A DNA stretch of 64,000 nt from contig JALFJR010000066.1 in the NCBI GenBank assembly GCA_022775005.1, forward strand, positions 16,351 to 80,350, read 5' to 3'. Under the pieces are notes generated by a model, which was not told where the DNA came from, did no database searches, and worked only from the letters and a program-made list of their open reading frames with translations. Made by a program: the position numbers and the translations under genes. This DNA is from Parabacteroides sp. (GTDB lineage: Bacteria; Bacteroidota; Bacteroidia; Bacteroidales; Tannerellaceae). Below, piece by piece: positions 7,806 through 16,553 of this stretch (positions are counted from its first letter, which is position 1; each line of letters starts with the position of its first letter).

Positions 7806-8835
7806 ATGACAAATTTCCTGTCTCCTTCACGGCATAAATGCGACGGATGATATCGACGACCTTCAAACCCTCCAAGGCAGTGGTCGTGATGGTGGCACCC
7901 GCCTCTCCGCTCAAGGCCTCCACCACATTCCGAATCACGAAGTTATGGTTTTGCGCCGACCCTTTATAAGGACCGTAATCATTGCCCGGATTGGTCGGTG
8001 CCAAAGTAGGCATCTCATAATCTTGCACATGGCAATAGGTCACCTCGTTCATGTATTGTCCGCCGATCTTCACGCTTCCCTTCTCTGCCACGATGGTCAT
8101 GCTGCTCTCCAAGTTCTTATCCCACACCGCCGTAGAGTAGTTCAAGCAGCCCATGCCTCCTTTGGCGAATCGAAAATTGACAAAGCCGGAATCCTCGAAA
8201 GCGGTCAGCGACTGGTGGTTGAAATCAGCAAAACGGCCCTGAATATCGCAGATATCGCCAAACAGCCAATACATAATGTCAATAAAGTGCGAGAACTGCG
8301 TGAACAGCGTGCCACCATCCAACGCCGCATCGCCGTGCCAGCCACCCGGTTTGTAATAACGGGCATCGCGGTTCCAATAGCAATTCAGCTGCACCATATA
8401 GATCTGCCCCAACTTACCGGAGTCAATCAACTCCTTGATCCAGACCGAGGGAGGCGAATAGCGATTCTGCATCACGCAGAACACCTCCCGACGTTGCTTC
8501 AAGGCGGTTTGCAAGACAGCCTCCGCATCGGTGCGTGTAAGCGCCATCGGCTTCTCGATCACCACATGATGACCGGCCTCCAACGACTGGATGGCTAACG
8601 CGGCGTGCAAGCCATTGGGCACACAGATGTTGATCACATCAATCGCCAAATCAGCGGCCAAAAGAGCCTCTATCGTGTTGAAAAAAGGAACGGGATAGGC
8701 CTCAATGCCCAACTCCTCCTGCGGACGAACGTCGCACAACGCCACCAACTCAGCTCCCGCATCCCGGGTAACCATCTCTGCATGGCGCTTTCCTATATGG
8801 CCGCAACCGACTACGGCAAAACGGATTTTCTTCAT
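7804..8835 (-). CDS. Gfo/Idh/MocA oxidoreductase, nucleotide-sugar type (WlbA/WbpB-like)
   Basis: A 343-aa cytoplasmic NAD(P)-dependent dehydrogenase. The Rossmann motif VVGCGHIGKRH is at the N-terminus and the family EKP motif (VIEKPMAL) near residue 95. DGGTLFTQFSHFIDIMYWLFGD carries the family's conserved lysine/histidine region. There is no signal peptide, unlike the exported paralogue at 2765. It overlaps the upstream aminotransferase by 4 bp (ATGA). A Gfo/Idh/MocA dehydrogenase plus a DegT/DnrJ aminotransferase is the pair that makes 3-amino-uronic nucleotide sugars (WlbA/WbpB with WbpE/WlbC) for O-antigen or capsule. Assignment to that pathway is inference from the pairing. Confidence 0.85.
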   Translation of the reverse strand: MKKIRFAVVGCGHIGKRHAEMVTRDAGAELVALCDVRPQEELGIEAYPVPFFNTIEALLAADLAIDVINICVPNGLHAALAIQSLEAGHHVVIEKPMALTRTDAEAVLQTALKQRREVFCVMQNRYSPPSVWIKELIDSGKLGQIYMVQLNCYWNRDARYYKPGGWHGDAALDGGTLFTQFSHFIDIMYWLFGDICDIQGRFADFNHQSLTAFEDSGFVNFRFAKGGMGCLNYSTAVWDKNLESSMTIVAEKGSVKIGGQYMNEVTYCHVQDYEMPTLAPTNPGNDYGPYKGSAQNHNFVIRNVVEALSGEAGATITTTALEGLKVVDIIRRIYAVKETGNLS

Positions 8836-9962
8836 TTCAATGCTTTTACTGATTCAATAATCGTCTGTATCTCCTTCTCCCGCATCTCGGTATGGATCGG
8901 GAGCGAGAGCACACTTCGGCTCAACCGCTGGGCAACCGGGCACTCACCCACCACACGTGCCTTTCCCTGCATCACCACCTGCTCGGTGAGCGAGAGCGGG
9001 TAATACACCATCGAGGGGACACCTTGCGCCTTCAAAGCGGCTTGCCAAGCCTCCCGTTTATCGGCCGGCACCTGCACGGTATATTGGTGATACACATGCG
9101 TAGAATAGGGGGCACGCCAAGGGGTTTGCAATGCGGACAACGCAGCGAAAGCGGTATCATAACGGGCGGCTACCACCTGACGGGCAGCGGTAAACTCCGC
9201 TAAATGCGCCAACTTCACCCGCAACACCGCCGCTTGCAACGTGTCTAAGCGGGAGTTGCAACCTATGATCTGGTGGTGATATTTCACCTGCTGCCCATGC
9301 GTAGCCATCATGCGAGCCCGCTCCGCCAAAGCGACCTCTTTCGTAAGCAGTGCTCCGCCATCTCCATAGCAGGCCAACGGTTTGGAGGGAAAGAAAGAGG
9401 TGGTTCCTATATCACCCATCAAGCCGGCCTGTTCGACATGCCCATCCGAGAAGCGATAGGTCGCCCCAAGCGACTGGGCATTGTCTTCAATCACCCGCAG
9501 CTGATGTCGTTTTGCCCAGCACAAGATCGGCTCCATATCGGCACATTGCCCAAAGAGATGCACCACCACAATCGCCTTGGTACGTTCGCTCAACGCCGCC
9601 TCCAACTGCGTGGGATCGAGATTAAACGTACGGGGATCCACATCCACCAACACGGGGGTGAGCCCTAACAACAATGCCGCTTCGGCAGCGGCTATATAGG
9701 TAAAGGCGGGGACGATAATCTCGTCACCCGCCTTTAAATCCAAGGCCATCAATGCGATCTGCAAAGCGTCTGTCCCATTGCCACAGGTCACGACATGCGC
9801 TCCTCCCAAATAGGCAGAGAGCTCAGCGGTAAAGGCCTTCACGGCCGGGCCATTGATGAAGGAGCTCTGCTCCAGCACGGCACGCATCGCAGGGTCTATC
9901 TCCGCACGCAAGCGTTCATACTGCCTGCGCAAATCCACCATCTGGATCGCCTCTGCACCCAT
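8832..9962 (-). CDS. DegT/DnrJ/EryC1/StrS family PLP aminotransferase
   Basis: A 376-aa sugar aminotransferase. The start IQMVDLRRQYERLR is typical of the family. The glycine/threonine cofactor site reads CGNGTDALQIAL. The PLP lysine is in SFFPSKPLACYGDGG, preceded by EDNAQSLGA. Full length for the family. It starts on the last base of metG's stop (TAATG at 9962) and overlaps the downstream dehydrogenase by 4 bp, so the three form one tightly packed transcript. Likely role: amination of a keto nucleotide sugar made by the downstream Gfo/Idh/MocA enzyme (WbpE-like). The matching N-acetyltransferase is not in the window. Confidence 0.88.
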   Translation of the reverse strand: MGAEAIQMVDLRRQYERLRAEIDPAMRAVLEQSSFINGPAVKAFTAELSAYLGGAHVVTCGNGTDALQIALMALDLKAGDEIIVPAFTYIAAAEAALLLGLTPVLVDVDPRTFNLDPTQLEAALSERTKAIVVVHLFGQCADMEPILCWAKRHQLRVIEDNAQSLGATYRFSDGHVEQAGLMGDIGTTSFFPSKPLACYGDGGALLTKEVALAERARMMATHGQQVKYHHQIIGCNSRLDTLQAAVLRVKLAHLAEFTAARQVVAARYDTAFAALSALQTPWRAPYSTHVYHQYTVQVPADKREAWQAALKAQGVPSMVYYPLSLTEQVVMQGKARVVGECPVAQRLSRSVLSLPIHTEMREKEIQTIIESVKALK

Positions 9963-12022
9963 TATTTCACCTCGCTACCCGGTTTCACAGCCTTCTCCGG
10001 CGTGATCACCGCCAAACCGCCATCCCAGTTCTCCGCAGAAAGGATCATACCCTCAGAGACAATGCCCTTCAACTTACGCGGAGCCAAGTTGGCGATGAAG
10101 CAAACCTGCTTGCCGACCAACTCCTCTGGTTTGTAATGCTGGGCGATACCGGAAACGATCGTACGTTTCTCCAAGCCATCGTCGATGCGGAACTGCAACA
10201 GCTTATCCGCCTTCGGCACTTTCGTGCACTCCAAGACCGTACCCACACGAATATCCAACTTCGTGAAATCGTCGAAAGTGATGTTCTCACGGATCGGCTT
10301 CGCCTGATAGTTCGCCTCCTCGTTGGCCTTCTTCGTGTCGAGCAGCTTCTGGATCTGCGCCTCGATCACGCTATCTTCGATCTTCTCGAAGAGCAGCTCC
10401 GCCTTACCTAACTGATGGCCGGCAGGCAACAGGTCGGTCGCACCCAAGCGATCCCAACCCAACGGCTCCACATTCAGCATCTTGTTCAGCTTCTCCATGC
10501 TGAAGGGCAAGAAGGGCTCGAAGACAATCGCCAAGTTGGCCGTGATCTGCAAAGCGATGTTGAGGATCGTGCCTACACGAGCCATGTCTGTCTTCGCCAG
10601 CTTCCAAGGCTCTGTGTCAGCCAGGTACTTATTTCCGATGCGGGCCAAGTTCATCGCCTCGCGCTGTGCGTCGCGGAAGTGGAAAGTGTCGAGCAGACGC
10701 TCTACGTTGGTCTTCACATCGGCAAACTCCTGCAAGGTCTGGCGGTCGTAGTCCGTCAACTCACCCGCAGCAGGCACTTGACCTTGGAAATACTTCTGCG
10801 TCAAGACCAACGCACGGTTGACGAAGTTACCCAAGATAGCCACCAACTCATTGTTATTGCGTGCCTGGAAATCCTTCCAAGTGAAGTCATTGTCTTTGGT
10901 CTCCGGCGCATTAGCGGTCAGCACATAGCGCAACACATCCTGCTTGCCCGGCAAATCCACCAAATACTCGTGCAACCAAACCGCCCAGTTACGGGAGGTA
11001 GAGATCTTATCCCCCTCCAAGTTCAAGAACTCGTTGGCGGGCACGTTATCCGGCATGTTGTAGCCGCCATGTGCCTTCATCATCACGGGGAAGATCAAGC
11101 AGTGGAACACGATGTTGTCCTTACCAATGAAGTGAATCATGCGGGTCTCCGGATCTTGCCACCATTTCTCCCACGTGCCGAAACGCTCCGTCTGCTGGTC
11201 GCAAAGCTCCTTGGTGTTTGAGATATAGCCAATCGGCGCATCAAACCAGACGTAAAGCACCTTACCTTCCGCACCCTCAACCGGCACGGGAATACCCCAA
11301 TCCAGGTCGCGGGTCATCGCGCGCGGCTGCAGATCCATGTCTAACCAAGACTTGCACTGGCCATACACATTGGGACGCCACTCTTTATGGCCTTCGAGAA
11401 TCCACTCCCGCAACCAGCTTTGATACTGGTTCAAAGGTAAATACCAGTTCTTGGTCGGACGTTTCACGAGGCCATGCCCCGGGTTATTCTTGTTGGTCGG
11501 GTTGATCAACTCATCGGGCGAGAGCGTTGCGCCACACTTCTCGCACTGGTCGCCGTAAGCGCCCTCCGCACCGCAGCGCGGACAGGTGCCGACAATGTTA
11601 CGGTCGGTCAGGAACTCGCCCGTCTCCACGTCGCAATACTGCTCCTCCGTGATCTCCTCCAACTTGCCATCGTCATACAGCTTGCGGAAGAAGTCGGAAG
11701 CGAACTTATGGTGAATCGCACTCGTGGTGCGGCTATAGACATCAAACGTAATGCCCAATTCCTCAAACGATTTCTTGATGATGTTGTGATAGCGGTCCAC
11801 CACATCCTGCGGAGTGATTCCCTCCTTGCGGGCACGCAGCGTTACAGGCACACCGTGCTCATCTGATCCACCAATCATCAACACCTCCTCGCCCTTCAAT
11901 CGGAGGTAACGCGCATAAATATCGGCAGGCACATACACGCCGGCCAAGTGTCCGATATGAACAGGACCATTTGCGTAGGGCAACGCCGTTGTTATCAAGG
12001 TTCTTTTAAACTGTTTCTCCAT
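9962..12022 (-). CDS. metG: Methionyl-tRNA synthetase
   Basis: A 686-aa class I aminoacyl-tRNA synthetase charging tRNA-Met in the cytoplasm. The HIGH motif appears as PVHIGHLAG and the KMSKS-type motif as [14 protein letters not shown] zinc knuckle ([18 protein letters not shown]) lies between. The C-terminal about 110 residues form the EMAP/Arc1p-type tRNA-binding domain ([24 protein letters not shown]) that dimerises long-form MetRS. Length fits. Start at 12022 ([20 protein letters not shown]). It is followed with 1-base overlap by two nucleotide-sugar genes, an unusual but clearly operonic arrangement. Confidence 0.97.
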   Translation of the reverse strand: MEKQFKRTLITTALPYANGPVHIGHLAGVYVPADIYARYLRLKGEEVLMIGGSDEHGVPVTLRARKEGITPQDVVDRYHNIIKKSFEELGITFDVYSRTTSAIHHKFASDFFRKLYDDGKLEEITEEQYCDVETGEFLTDRNIVGTCPRCGAEGAYGDQCEKCGATLSPDELINPTNKNNPGHGLVKRPTKNWYLPLNQYQSWLREWILEGHKEWRPNVYGQCKSWLDMDLQPRAMTRDLDWGIPVPVEGAEGKVLYVWFDAPIGYISNTKELCDQQTERFGTWEKWWQDPETRMIHFIGKDNIVFHCLIFPVMMKAHGGYNMPDNVPANEFLNLEGDKISTSRNWAVWLHEYLVDLPGKQDVLRYVLTANAPETKDNDFTWKDFQARNNNELVAILGNFVNRALVLTQKYFQGQVPAAGELTDYDRQTLQEFADVKTNVERLLDTFHFRDAQREAMNLARIGNKYLADTEPWKLAKTDMARVGTILNIALQITANLAIVFEPFLPFSMEKLNKMLNVEPLGWDRLGATDLLPAGHQLGKAELLFEKIEDSVIEAQIQKLLDTKKANEEANYQAKPIRENITFDDFTKLDIRVGTVLECTKVPKADKLLQFRIDDGLEKRTIVSGIAQHYKPEELVGKQVCFIANLAPRKLKGIVSEGMILSAENWDGGLAVITPEKAVKPGSEVK

Positions 12023-12050
12023 GCTTCACCTGTTTTCGTTTTTTAGTGGG

Positions 12051-12058
12051 CAAAGATA
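12051..12058 (-). promoter_or_regulatory. metG -7 box (TATCTTTG)
   Basis: On the - strand TATCTTTG matches the Bacteroidetes -7 consensus exactly, 29 bp upstream of the metG ATG. No convincing -33 element is seen. Confidence 0.55.
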
Positions 12059-12145
12059 AATATAATCTCTGGAAACAGGAATTATTTGTTATCATAATGA
12101 CCATAAGCTGAAAGGACAAGCACGATCACCTCATCAGCCAAGCGT

Positions 12146-12297
12146 TCATGTCATCTTATTGGTAAAGCAGATACCCTCGCCTCGCTTAATCTCGGCCAAA
12201 CCCTTACCGACTTGAGCGAAAAACTCCTTTCTACTCATCAATGTATCATCCACAGTAGCCTGTTTCCGGAATTGTGCCAAATGTGCGAAAAGCAAAA
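12146..12297 (-). pseudogene. C-terminal remnant of a small antitoxin-like gene
   Basis: The - strand frame from about 12297 to a TGA at 12146-12148 reads like the end of a real small protein: QFRKQATVDDTLMSRKEFF, then AQVGKGLAEIKRGEG. The VDDTLMSRKEFFAQVGKGL part resembles the C-terminus of small antitoxin-type proteins. No start or N-terminal domain is visible: the frame runs into the hairpin terminator and DUF6383 3' block at 12293. It looks like the tail of a gene whose front was lost when that block arrived or was rearranged. Only about 48 codons remain. Confidence 0.3.
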
Positions 12298-12339
12298 AAG
12301 CCGCCAGGCTTTTTGATATCCTGACGGCTCCTTTTTTTT
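12293..12339. terminator. Bidirectional hairpin terminator, copy 1
   Basis: AGCCGCCAGG (12299-12308) pairs with CCTGACGGCT (12320-12329), one mismatch, with A-rich and T-rich flanks on the two sides. It can stop transcription from either direction. A near-identical hairpin lies at 62138-62181, again downstream of a DUF6383 gene. Confidence 0.75.
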
Positions 12340-12405
12340 GTGACTTGCTGTTCGCCCCTCACGGGATTACTAAGCAAAAGAACTTTTTTAATTTTTTTAT
12401 AACGA

Positions 12406-12453
12406 TCCCGCTTGTTCACTTTCGCAAGCTACTTGGCATGAAGCCTCGCGGGA
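12406..12453. other. Possible structured RNA element in the DUF6383 3' region, copy 1
   Basis: The outer stem TCCCGC (12406-12411) pairs with GCGGGA (12448-12453). Inside are CTTG/CAAG (12411-12414 with 12425-12428; the first base may instead close the outer stem) and GGC-ATGAA-GCC (12435-12445). The second copy (62256-62305) has a changed but still paired outer stem (TCCCTGC/GCAGGGA), a preserved GGC/GCC hairpin with a different loop, and the shared central sequence GCTACTTGGC. Compensatory change argues for selection on structure. Function unknown. Confidence 0.45.
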
Positions 12454-12487
12454 ACTAAATTATTTATTCTGTCTTTTCTGAATATAC

Positions 12488-14617
12488 TTACTTAACCACT
12501 ACCTTCGTAGCCTCACCTTCAACAGCAACTACGACTACACCTGCCGGAGCAGCGATCGTTACGTTGTCGGAAGTTGCTACCTGGTTAGCGATCGTCTGAC
12601 CCAAGATGTTAGCTACGGTAATTACCTTACCTGCTGCACCCTGAACCGTTACTACGCCCTGGCCACCGATTACCTGAACACCAGCTGCCTCGATTGCCTC
12701 GTTAGCGGTCGGAGAAACAGTATCAGCGATGACGAACTTCATAGCCTTCGGCTCATTGTAAACCCAAGTCAATTTGTCATTGATACTGCTCAAATACTGA
12801 GTTTTACCGTTATATCCAGCAGCAATCTGACGGATTACATACAAATCATCCTCAGCGTCTGCTAATACGATTTGATACTTGAAGCGATTCAAATCACCCT
12901 TCGTACCCTTGTTGTCAGACTTCATAGCTACCTCAGTTACTTTACCCTTGATAGAGGTTGTCATTGTGTCGTTGCTCTCGCTTAAGATACCGCTCTTGAA
13001 GATAGCCTTCTTTGTATCCTCTGCCCATTCATAGTTCTTATCATAAGCTCCTGCACCTACATAGTAGTTTACAGAATCCTCCGGATTGAACAAGAAGTTG
13101 CGAGCCTTATCCTCAGCATCAAAGCCAGTAGAGATTAAGAATGAAGGAACAGCGGCATCCAAATCCGTTGCGAATACACGATAAGTCAACGGCTCATTGC
13201 TGATCACAATACCATCCTTCTCACCATCCATAGCAATGTAGTTACCCAACTCACCCTGCAAAGTTACATAAGTTGCAGTTGCAGGCAAGCTAACCGCAGG
13301 AGCATCCTGTACCAAATAAGTTTTGATCTGATTAGCGTAAGAGAGAGTCTGAATGCTGTTATTAGCCATACAACGAGTCAACTCTTTATCAATATCTGCA
13401 TACGGATTCTGCATATGCTTATTCACAGAGATAAAGGCCTTTCCATCAATTGTAATGATCTCAGAATAATCCCAGTCTGTTGAAATGATGAAGTTTCCTG
13501 CACCTGTTTTAGCACCAATTGAGTATGCGTTTGCAGAACTTGCTGCGGTTGTGCTGGTCTGCTTCTGAAGATACTTATCCGTAACGTTACCATCATCCAC
13601 CAAACGGAAGTTATACATGTAATAAGCGATAGTATCACCCTTTGTCTTATAAGCTACCTTCTCATTCTTGTCCAGATAAGCGTATGTATAAGTAGTATAT
13701 TTGGGCTTGGATGATTTCTCCAACTGCCACTGAACAGCCTCAAAAACATCATCTGTCAATTCGATCTTGTCCAAATCAGTTCCAGCAGCATTCAACTGAG
13801 GATACATTTTATTAGACGTAGGCGCATTATCACGAGCGAAAGCAATCGTTACTTGTGTGCCATCAGCTACATTCCAACCACTGATTGCCTCAGTCTCAGC
13901 AGGAATCAACTGAACAGGCATACGGTGGAATGACAACTCTGTATTACCCGTACTATTAATAATTCTCTTCTTTACATCACCATTATTCTGGATATTCAAT
14001 ATTTCAAACTTTTTATCACCCGTGTAAGCTAATGAATAATAGTCACCCCGCTCATACAGTTTCACTGTCAACGTATTACCGGATGCACGGTTTGTAAATG
14101 TTACGCCAGCATCACTAACCTTAGTAATAACAAACTGATATGCGGGAGAATTCAAATCTGCCATAGCAGAACCGGTAGCAAAATAACTGTAAGTACCTGC
14201 CTGAACCATATGATTCTCCAAGAAGAGATCGTCACCGATTTGAATGTTGTAAACTGATTTACCCTCAGCACTCAACAGCTCAGTAGCATCCTTGATATTA
14301 CTCTCAACAAATTTGAAGATATAATTCGGAGTTGTACTCTCCTCAGACACCAAATATTCATTGGAGTTATAGCTTGCATCGCTCTTCACACTCAAACGGA
14401 TTTTATTATCCTTTCTTGACTGCATATCCGATGCCTTGTCTGTTGTCTTCACATAATACAAGTGCGCCAACGAGAGAGCATAATAACCGGCATTATTAAT
14501 GTCGTTTTTCTTCACCGTGAAAACGGTATTCCAAACATTGATTGTAGAGCCACAAGGTTTATCGGAAACATCCAGGTCATTGATCTCAGAGGTTTTCACT
14601 GTCTTCATAAGGTTCAA
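12488..14617 (-). CDS. DUF6383 surface protein, C-terminal part (after an in-frame stop)
   Basis: 709 codons that continue, in the same frame, the gene beginning at 15646; one TAA at 14642-14644 separates the two parts. The first usable start here is a TTG at 14617 (or ATG three codons on), with no signal peptide, so this part alone should not be exported. The body is rich in Asn, Thr, Tyr and Lys, as in secreted beta-rich surface proteins. The last about 75 residues are the DUF6383-type domain, with GVQVIGGQGVVTVQGAAG, ITVANILGQTIANQV and the terminal KVVVK. The pattern VTVxNxLGQ resembles type IX secretion sorting domains (inference). The intact gene would encode about 1,050 residues. Repeat and hairpins follow the stop. 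Confidence 0.75.
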   Translation of the reverse strand: MNLMKTVKTSEINDLDVSDKPCGSTINVWNTVFTVKKNDINNAGYYALSLAHLYYVKTTDKASDMQSRKDNKIRLSVKSDASYNSNEYLVSEESTTPNYIFKFVESNIKDATELLSAEGKSVYNIQIGDDLFLENHMVQAGTYSYFATGSAMADLNSPAYQFVITKVSDAGVTFTNRASGNTLTVKLYERGDYYSLAYTGDKKFEILNIQNNGDVKKRIINSTGNTELSFHRMPVQLIPAETEAISGWNVADGTQVTIAFARDNAPTSNKMYPQLNAAGTDLDKIELTDDVFEAVQWQLEKSSKPKYTTYTYAYLDKNEKVAYKTKGDTIAYYMYNFRLVDDGNVTDKYLQKQTSTTAASSANAYSIGAKTGAGNFIISTDWDYSEIITIDGKAFISVNKHMQNPYADIDKELTRCMANNSIQTLSYANQIKTYLVQDAPAVSLPATATYVTLQGELGNYIAMDGEKDGIVISNEPLTYRVFATDLDAAVPSFLISTGFDAEDKARNFLFNPEDSVNYYVGAGAYDKNYEWAEDTKKAIFKSGILSESNDTMTTSIKGKVTEVAMKSDNKGTKGDLNRFKYQIVLADAEDDLYVIRQIAAGYNGKTQYLSSINDKLTWVYNEPKAMKFVIADTVSPTANEAIEAAGVQVIGGQGVVTVQGAAGKVITVANILGQTIANQVATSDNVTIAAPAGVVVVAVEGEATKVVVK

Positions 14618-14641
14618 TTCCTTACCTGCAACCGTTGTCAG

Positions 14642-15646
14642 TTAGAAACCTTCACCCTTGTTCTGGTTATCAGCCTTGTTAGACGCATTGTCTGTCGGGC
14701 TTACAGCCACAAATGTTGAATTCAACAGATAATCCAATTTATCCGCAGCATCCCATGAGTTATCATAATCATACGCTGGAGTCTCCACCGCCAAATAAGT
14801 ACCCGCTGGGAAACCAAATTTAGTATTCTCGTTAGTTACATTTACATCATTTGCCAACTTAATAGCATAAATGGCATTACCGCCATTCAAGATACTATTG
14901 TCAACAGCCTCATAGCCCTTCTTCAAATCAAAGTTGAAACCAACAGCATTGTAGAGTGAATTCAAAGCTCCATCTGATACTTCCTGATCTGTTGCCTCGT
15001 AGAGTTGAATGCACTGATTGCTAACAGTTCCTCCATAAACACCACCACCATCATAAAAAGTTAAGACTGCATTTACAGAAGTAGATTCCTCATATTTCCC
15101 TTTCAGATAAAACGTCGCATCCGTCCCACCCTCATACTTCAAATACTGATTTGAACTACTATTCAAGATAAAAGAGGTCAATCCATTTTTATAATTATCT
15201 GTATCCTCAACCTTATCCTCGAAAGCTACTGTCTCACTAGCTGCCACAGTAGTATTGGGCACTCTCAGCAGTTCTCCTGTCGCAACGTTTTTAAATGAAT
15301 AATAGTACTTAGAGCCATTACCCTCAACTGTGGATTGAGTAACTTCCCGCAAATAGTTATTCACATCAAATTGGTCAGCTGTAGAGAATTTACCATTACT
15401 GTACGCAGCGGCATCGTAATACAATTCTTTAGTATCAGGATCTATCCTCATACCTAATGCTTTATCGGCAGCATCTAAACCTGTGGTTGCCCCTTCACCC
15501 GTAGTAACATTTTGAACCAAGAAGTACTTTTTACCTTCTACCTTTTGTGCAGGAGAGGATGCCAAAGGAAGGACATCGGCCGCAAAAGCACTTGTACTTA
15601 AAGCCATCAAGGAAATGGCCATCAGTGTAGAAAACTTTTTGTTCAT
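14642..15646 (-). CDS. DUF6383 surface protein, N-terminal part (ends at a premature TAA)
   Basis: 334 aa with a strong signal peptide (MNKKFSTLMAISLMALSTSAFAAD, cut after AFA). The mature part is Asn/Thr/Tyr-rich with repeated phrases such as KYFLVQNVTTGE, YYSFKNVATGELLRVPN and YAIKLANDV, the style of large Parabacteroides surface proteins. The frame stops at TAA (14642-14644) after NKGEGF. Reading through gives LTTVAGKELN and joins without a frame change to the 12488-14617 frame. So this is one about 3.16 kb gene (12488-15646) broken by a nonsense codon, unless the stop is a sequencing error or is read through. The upstream 1.36 kb is gene-free and repeat-rich. Confidence 0.75.
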   Translation of the reverse strand: MNKKFSTLMAISLMALSTSAFAADVLPLASSPAQKVEGKKYFLVQNVTTGEGATTGLDAADKALGMRIDPDTKELYYDAAAYSNGKFSTADQFDVNNYLREVTQSTVEGNGSKYYYSFKNVATGELLRVPNTTVAASETVAFEDKVEDTDNYKNGLTSFILNSSSNQYLKYEGGTDATFYLKGKYEESTSVNAVLTFYDGGGVYGGTVSNQCIQLYEATDQEVSDGALNSLYNAVGFNFDLKKGYEAVDNSILNGGNAIYAIKLANDVNVTNENTKFGFPAGTYLAVETPAYDYDNSWDAADKLDYLLNSTFVAVSPTDNASNKADNQNKGEGF

Positions 15647-15842
15647 AATAAATAATACAATTAGAAATTAATAATATGTTATAAACAACTCGTTCTTATG
15701 CTCACATCCCTTTTCCGAGCCAATTGTTAATACTACGTTAAAAAACGGGGTAAAACTGCTCAACGAAAAGGTTCCTATTTGCGGAGCACTTTTAGGGCGC
15801 ATTTTGAACCTCTTGAAAGCCTTTTTATGCCTGCTCGTGTCT

Positions 15843-15941
15843 TGCCGGGCTCGACCCGGCATCCCATCCTATCCAAGAAGTAGAGACGTAACGTGTTACG
15901 TCTGATGGAGCGAGTATGAGATTGCGGGTCAAGCCCGCAAT
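15843..15941. repeat. Cluster of three short intergenic palindromes
   Basis: Three REP-like palindromes lie within 100 bp: TGCCGGGCTCGACCCGGCA (15843-15861), GACGTAACGTGTTACGTC (15885-15902), and a 21-bp palindrome at 15921-15941 built on GCGGGTCAAGCCCGC. The first and third are of the kind widely dispersed between genes in many bacteria. Their accidental translation gives the familiar false peptide CGLDPQS, so frames across here should not be read as genes. Confidence 0.7.
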
Positions 15942-16092
15942 GACACAGTGAATGAGCGATCTGGAAAGAATCTCGAAGGCTTCTCGAAGAAATAGCGCAC
16001 CGAATTGATGCAAAAAACAGTGGTTTTCGTTGCGCAAACCAACGCCCTTGTTCATAAAAATGGGGTAAAAAATATTTTTCTTGGAGCAATAC

Positions 16093-16122
16093 TTGTTTGT
16101 ACCGAAATTACGCATACCTTTG
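16093..16122 (+). promoter_or_regulatory. Promoter-like sequence reading into the TGTTCCAC-box tract
   Basis: TACCTTTG (16115-16122) matches the TAnnTTTG -7 consensus. TTG (16093-16095) lies 19 bp upstream, the normal -33 spacing. No protein-coding gene follows on this strand until 19666, so if active it would make a non-coding transcript through the repeat tract at 16144-16553. Confidence 0.4.
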
Positions 16123-16143
16123 CGTCAGGAAAGTAAACCTTTT

Positions 16144-16553
16144 TGTTGAGCAGTCCCGCTCAAAGCAATCATCCCAATAAGATACAAAGAACCAAGTAGT
16201 TATCATCGAATAAACAGCCGTGGAACATAATGTTCCACGCACTAATTTCTGTTAAAATCAGCGTTAAAATGGGCCTAAAATCAGTGTTCCACGGCAATTG
16301 TTCCACAGAATGCGCACCCTTTTCGTTGAGCAGTCTTTCTCTGCTCTTTGTATATTGCTAGTTATCAATAGATTACGAAGATTGTAAACGCACGTAAACC
16401 GATTGCGCACTTTATAACATTTCGTTGAGCAGTGTTCCACGAATGTTCCACGGATGTTCCACAATGTGTATCAGCGTATTAACGCTTTCAGACTGCTCAA
16501 CAAAAGTCCGTGGAACATTTTGTTCCACGCGCAACAAAAGTAATGTTCCACGG
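16144..16553. repeat. Cluster of TGTTCCAC boxes and GTTGAGCAGT boxes
   Basis: About ten copies of TGTTCCAC or its complement occur in about 330 bp. Two form near-identical 19-bp palindromes, GTGGAACATAATGTTCCAC (16220-16238) and GTGGAACATTTTGTTCCAC (16510-16528). Three are spaced exactly 11 bp apart (16433, 16444, 16455); others are at 16285, 16299 and 16544. A second motif, (C/T)GTTGAGCAGT, occurs at 16144, 16324 and 16423, inverted at 16492 and again inverted outside the tract at 15755. No reading frame here looks real. The spacing and symmetry suggest protein-binding sites or a repeat-containing RNA. Confidence 0.65.

Larger units (their letters stand above)
12288..12731 (-). repeat. Dispersed repeat: DUF6383 coding end plus 3' region, copy 1
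   Basis: About 445 bp run from the hairpin at 12299 through the spacer and about 240 bp of the DUF6383 coding end. This block recurs at 62136-62583 in the same order and strand. The coding parts align base for base (12488 matches 62341) at roughly 90% identity by eye; the spacer is less similar but keeps its hairpins. This is the pattern expected from duplication or gene conversion of a domain cassette. Confidence 0.75.

Noticed and set aside
10415..11221. Long antisense open frame across metG
   Set aside because: Same reasoning: shadow of a highly biased housekeeping gene with no family signature.
15775..16115. Open frames containing a CGLDPQS peptide
   Set aside because: This peptide is the familiar false translation of the dispersed GCGGGTCAAGCCCGC palindrome; no start signal or codon bias supports a gene.
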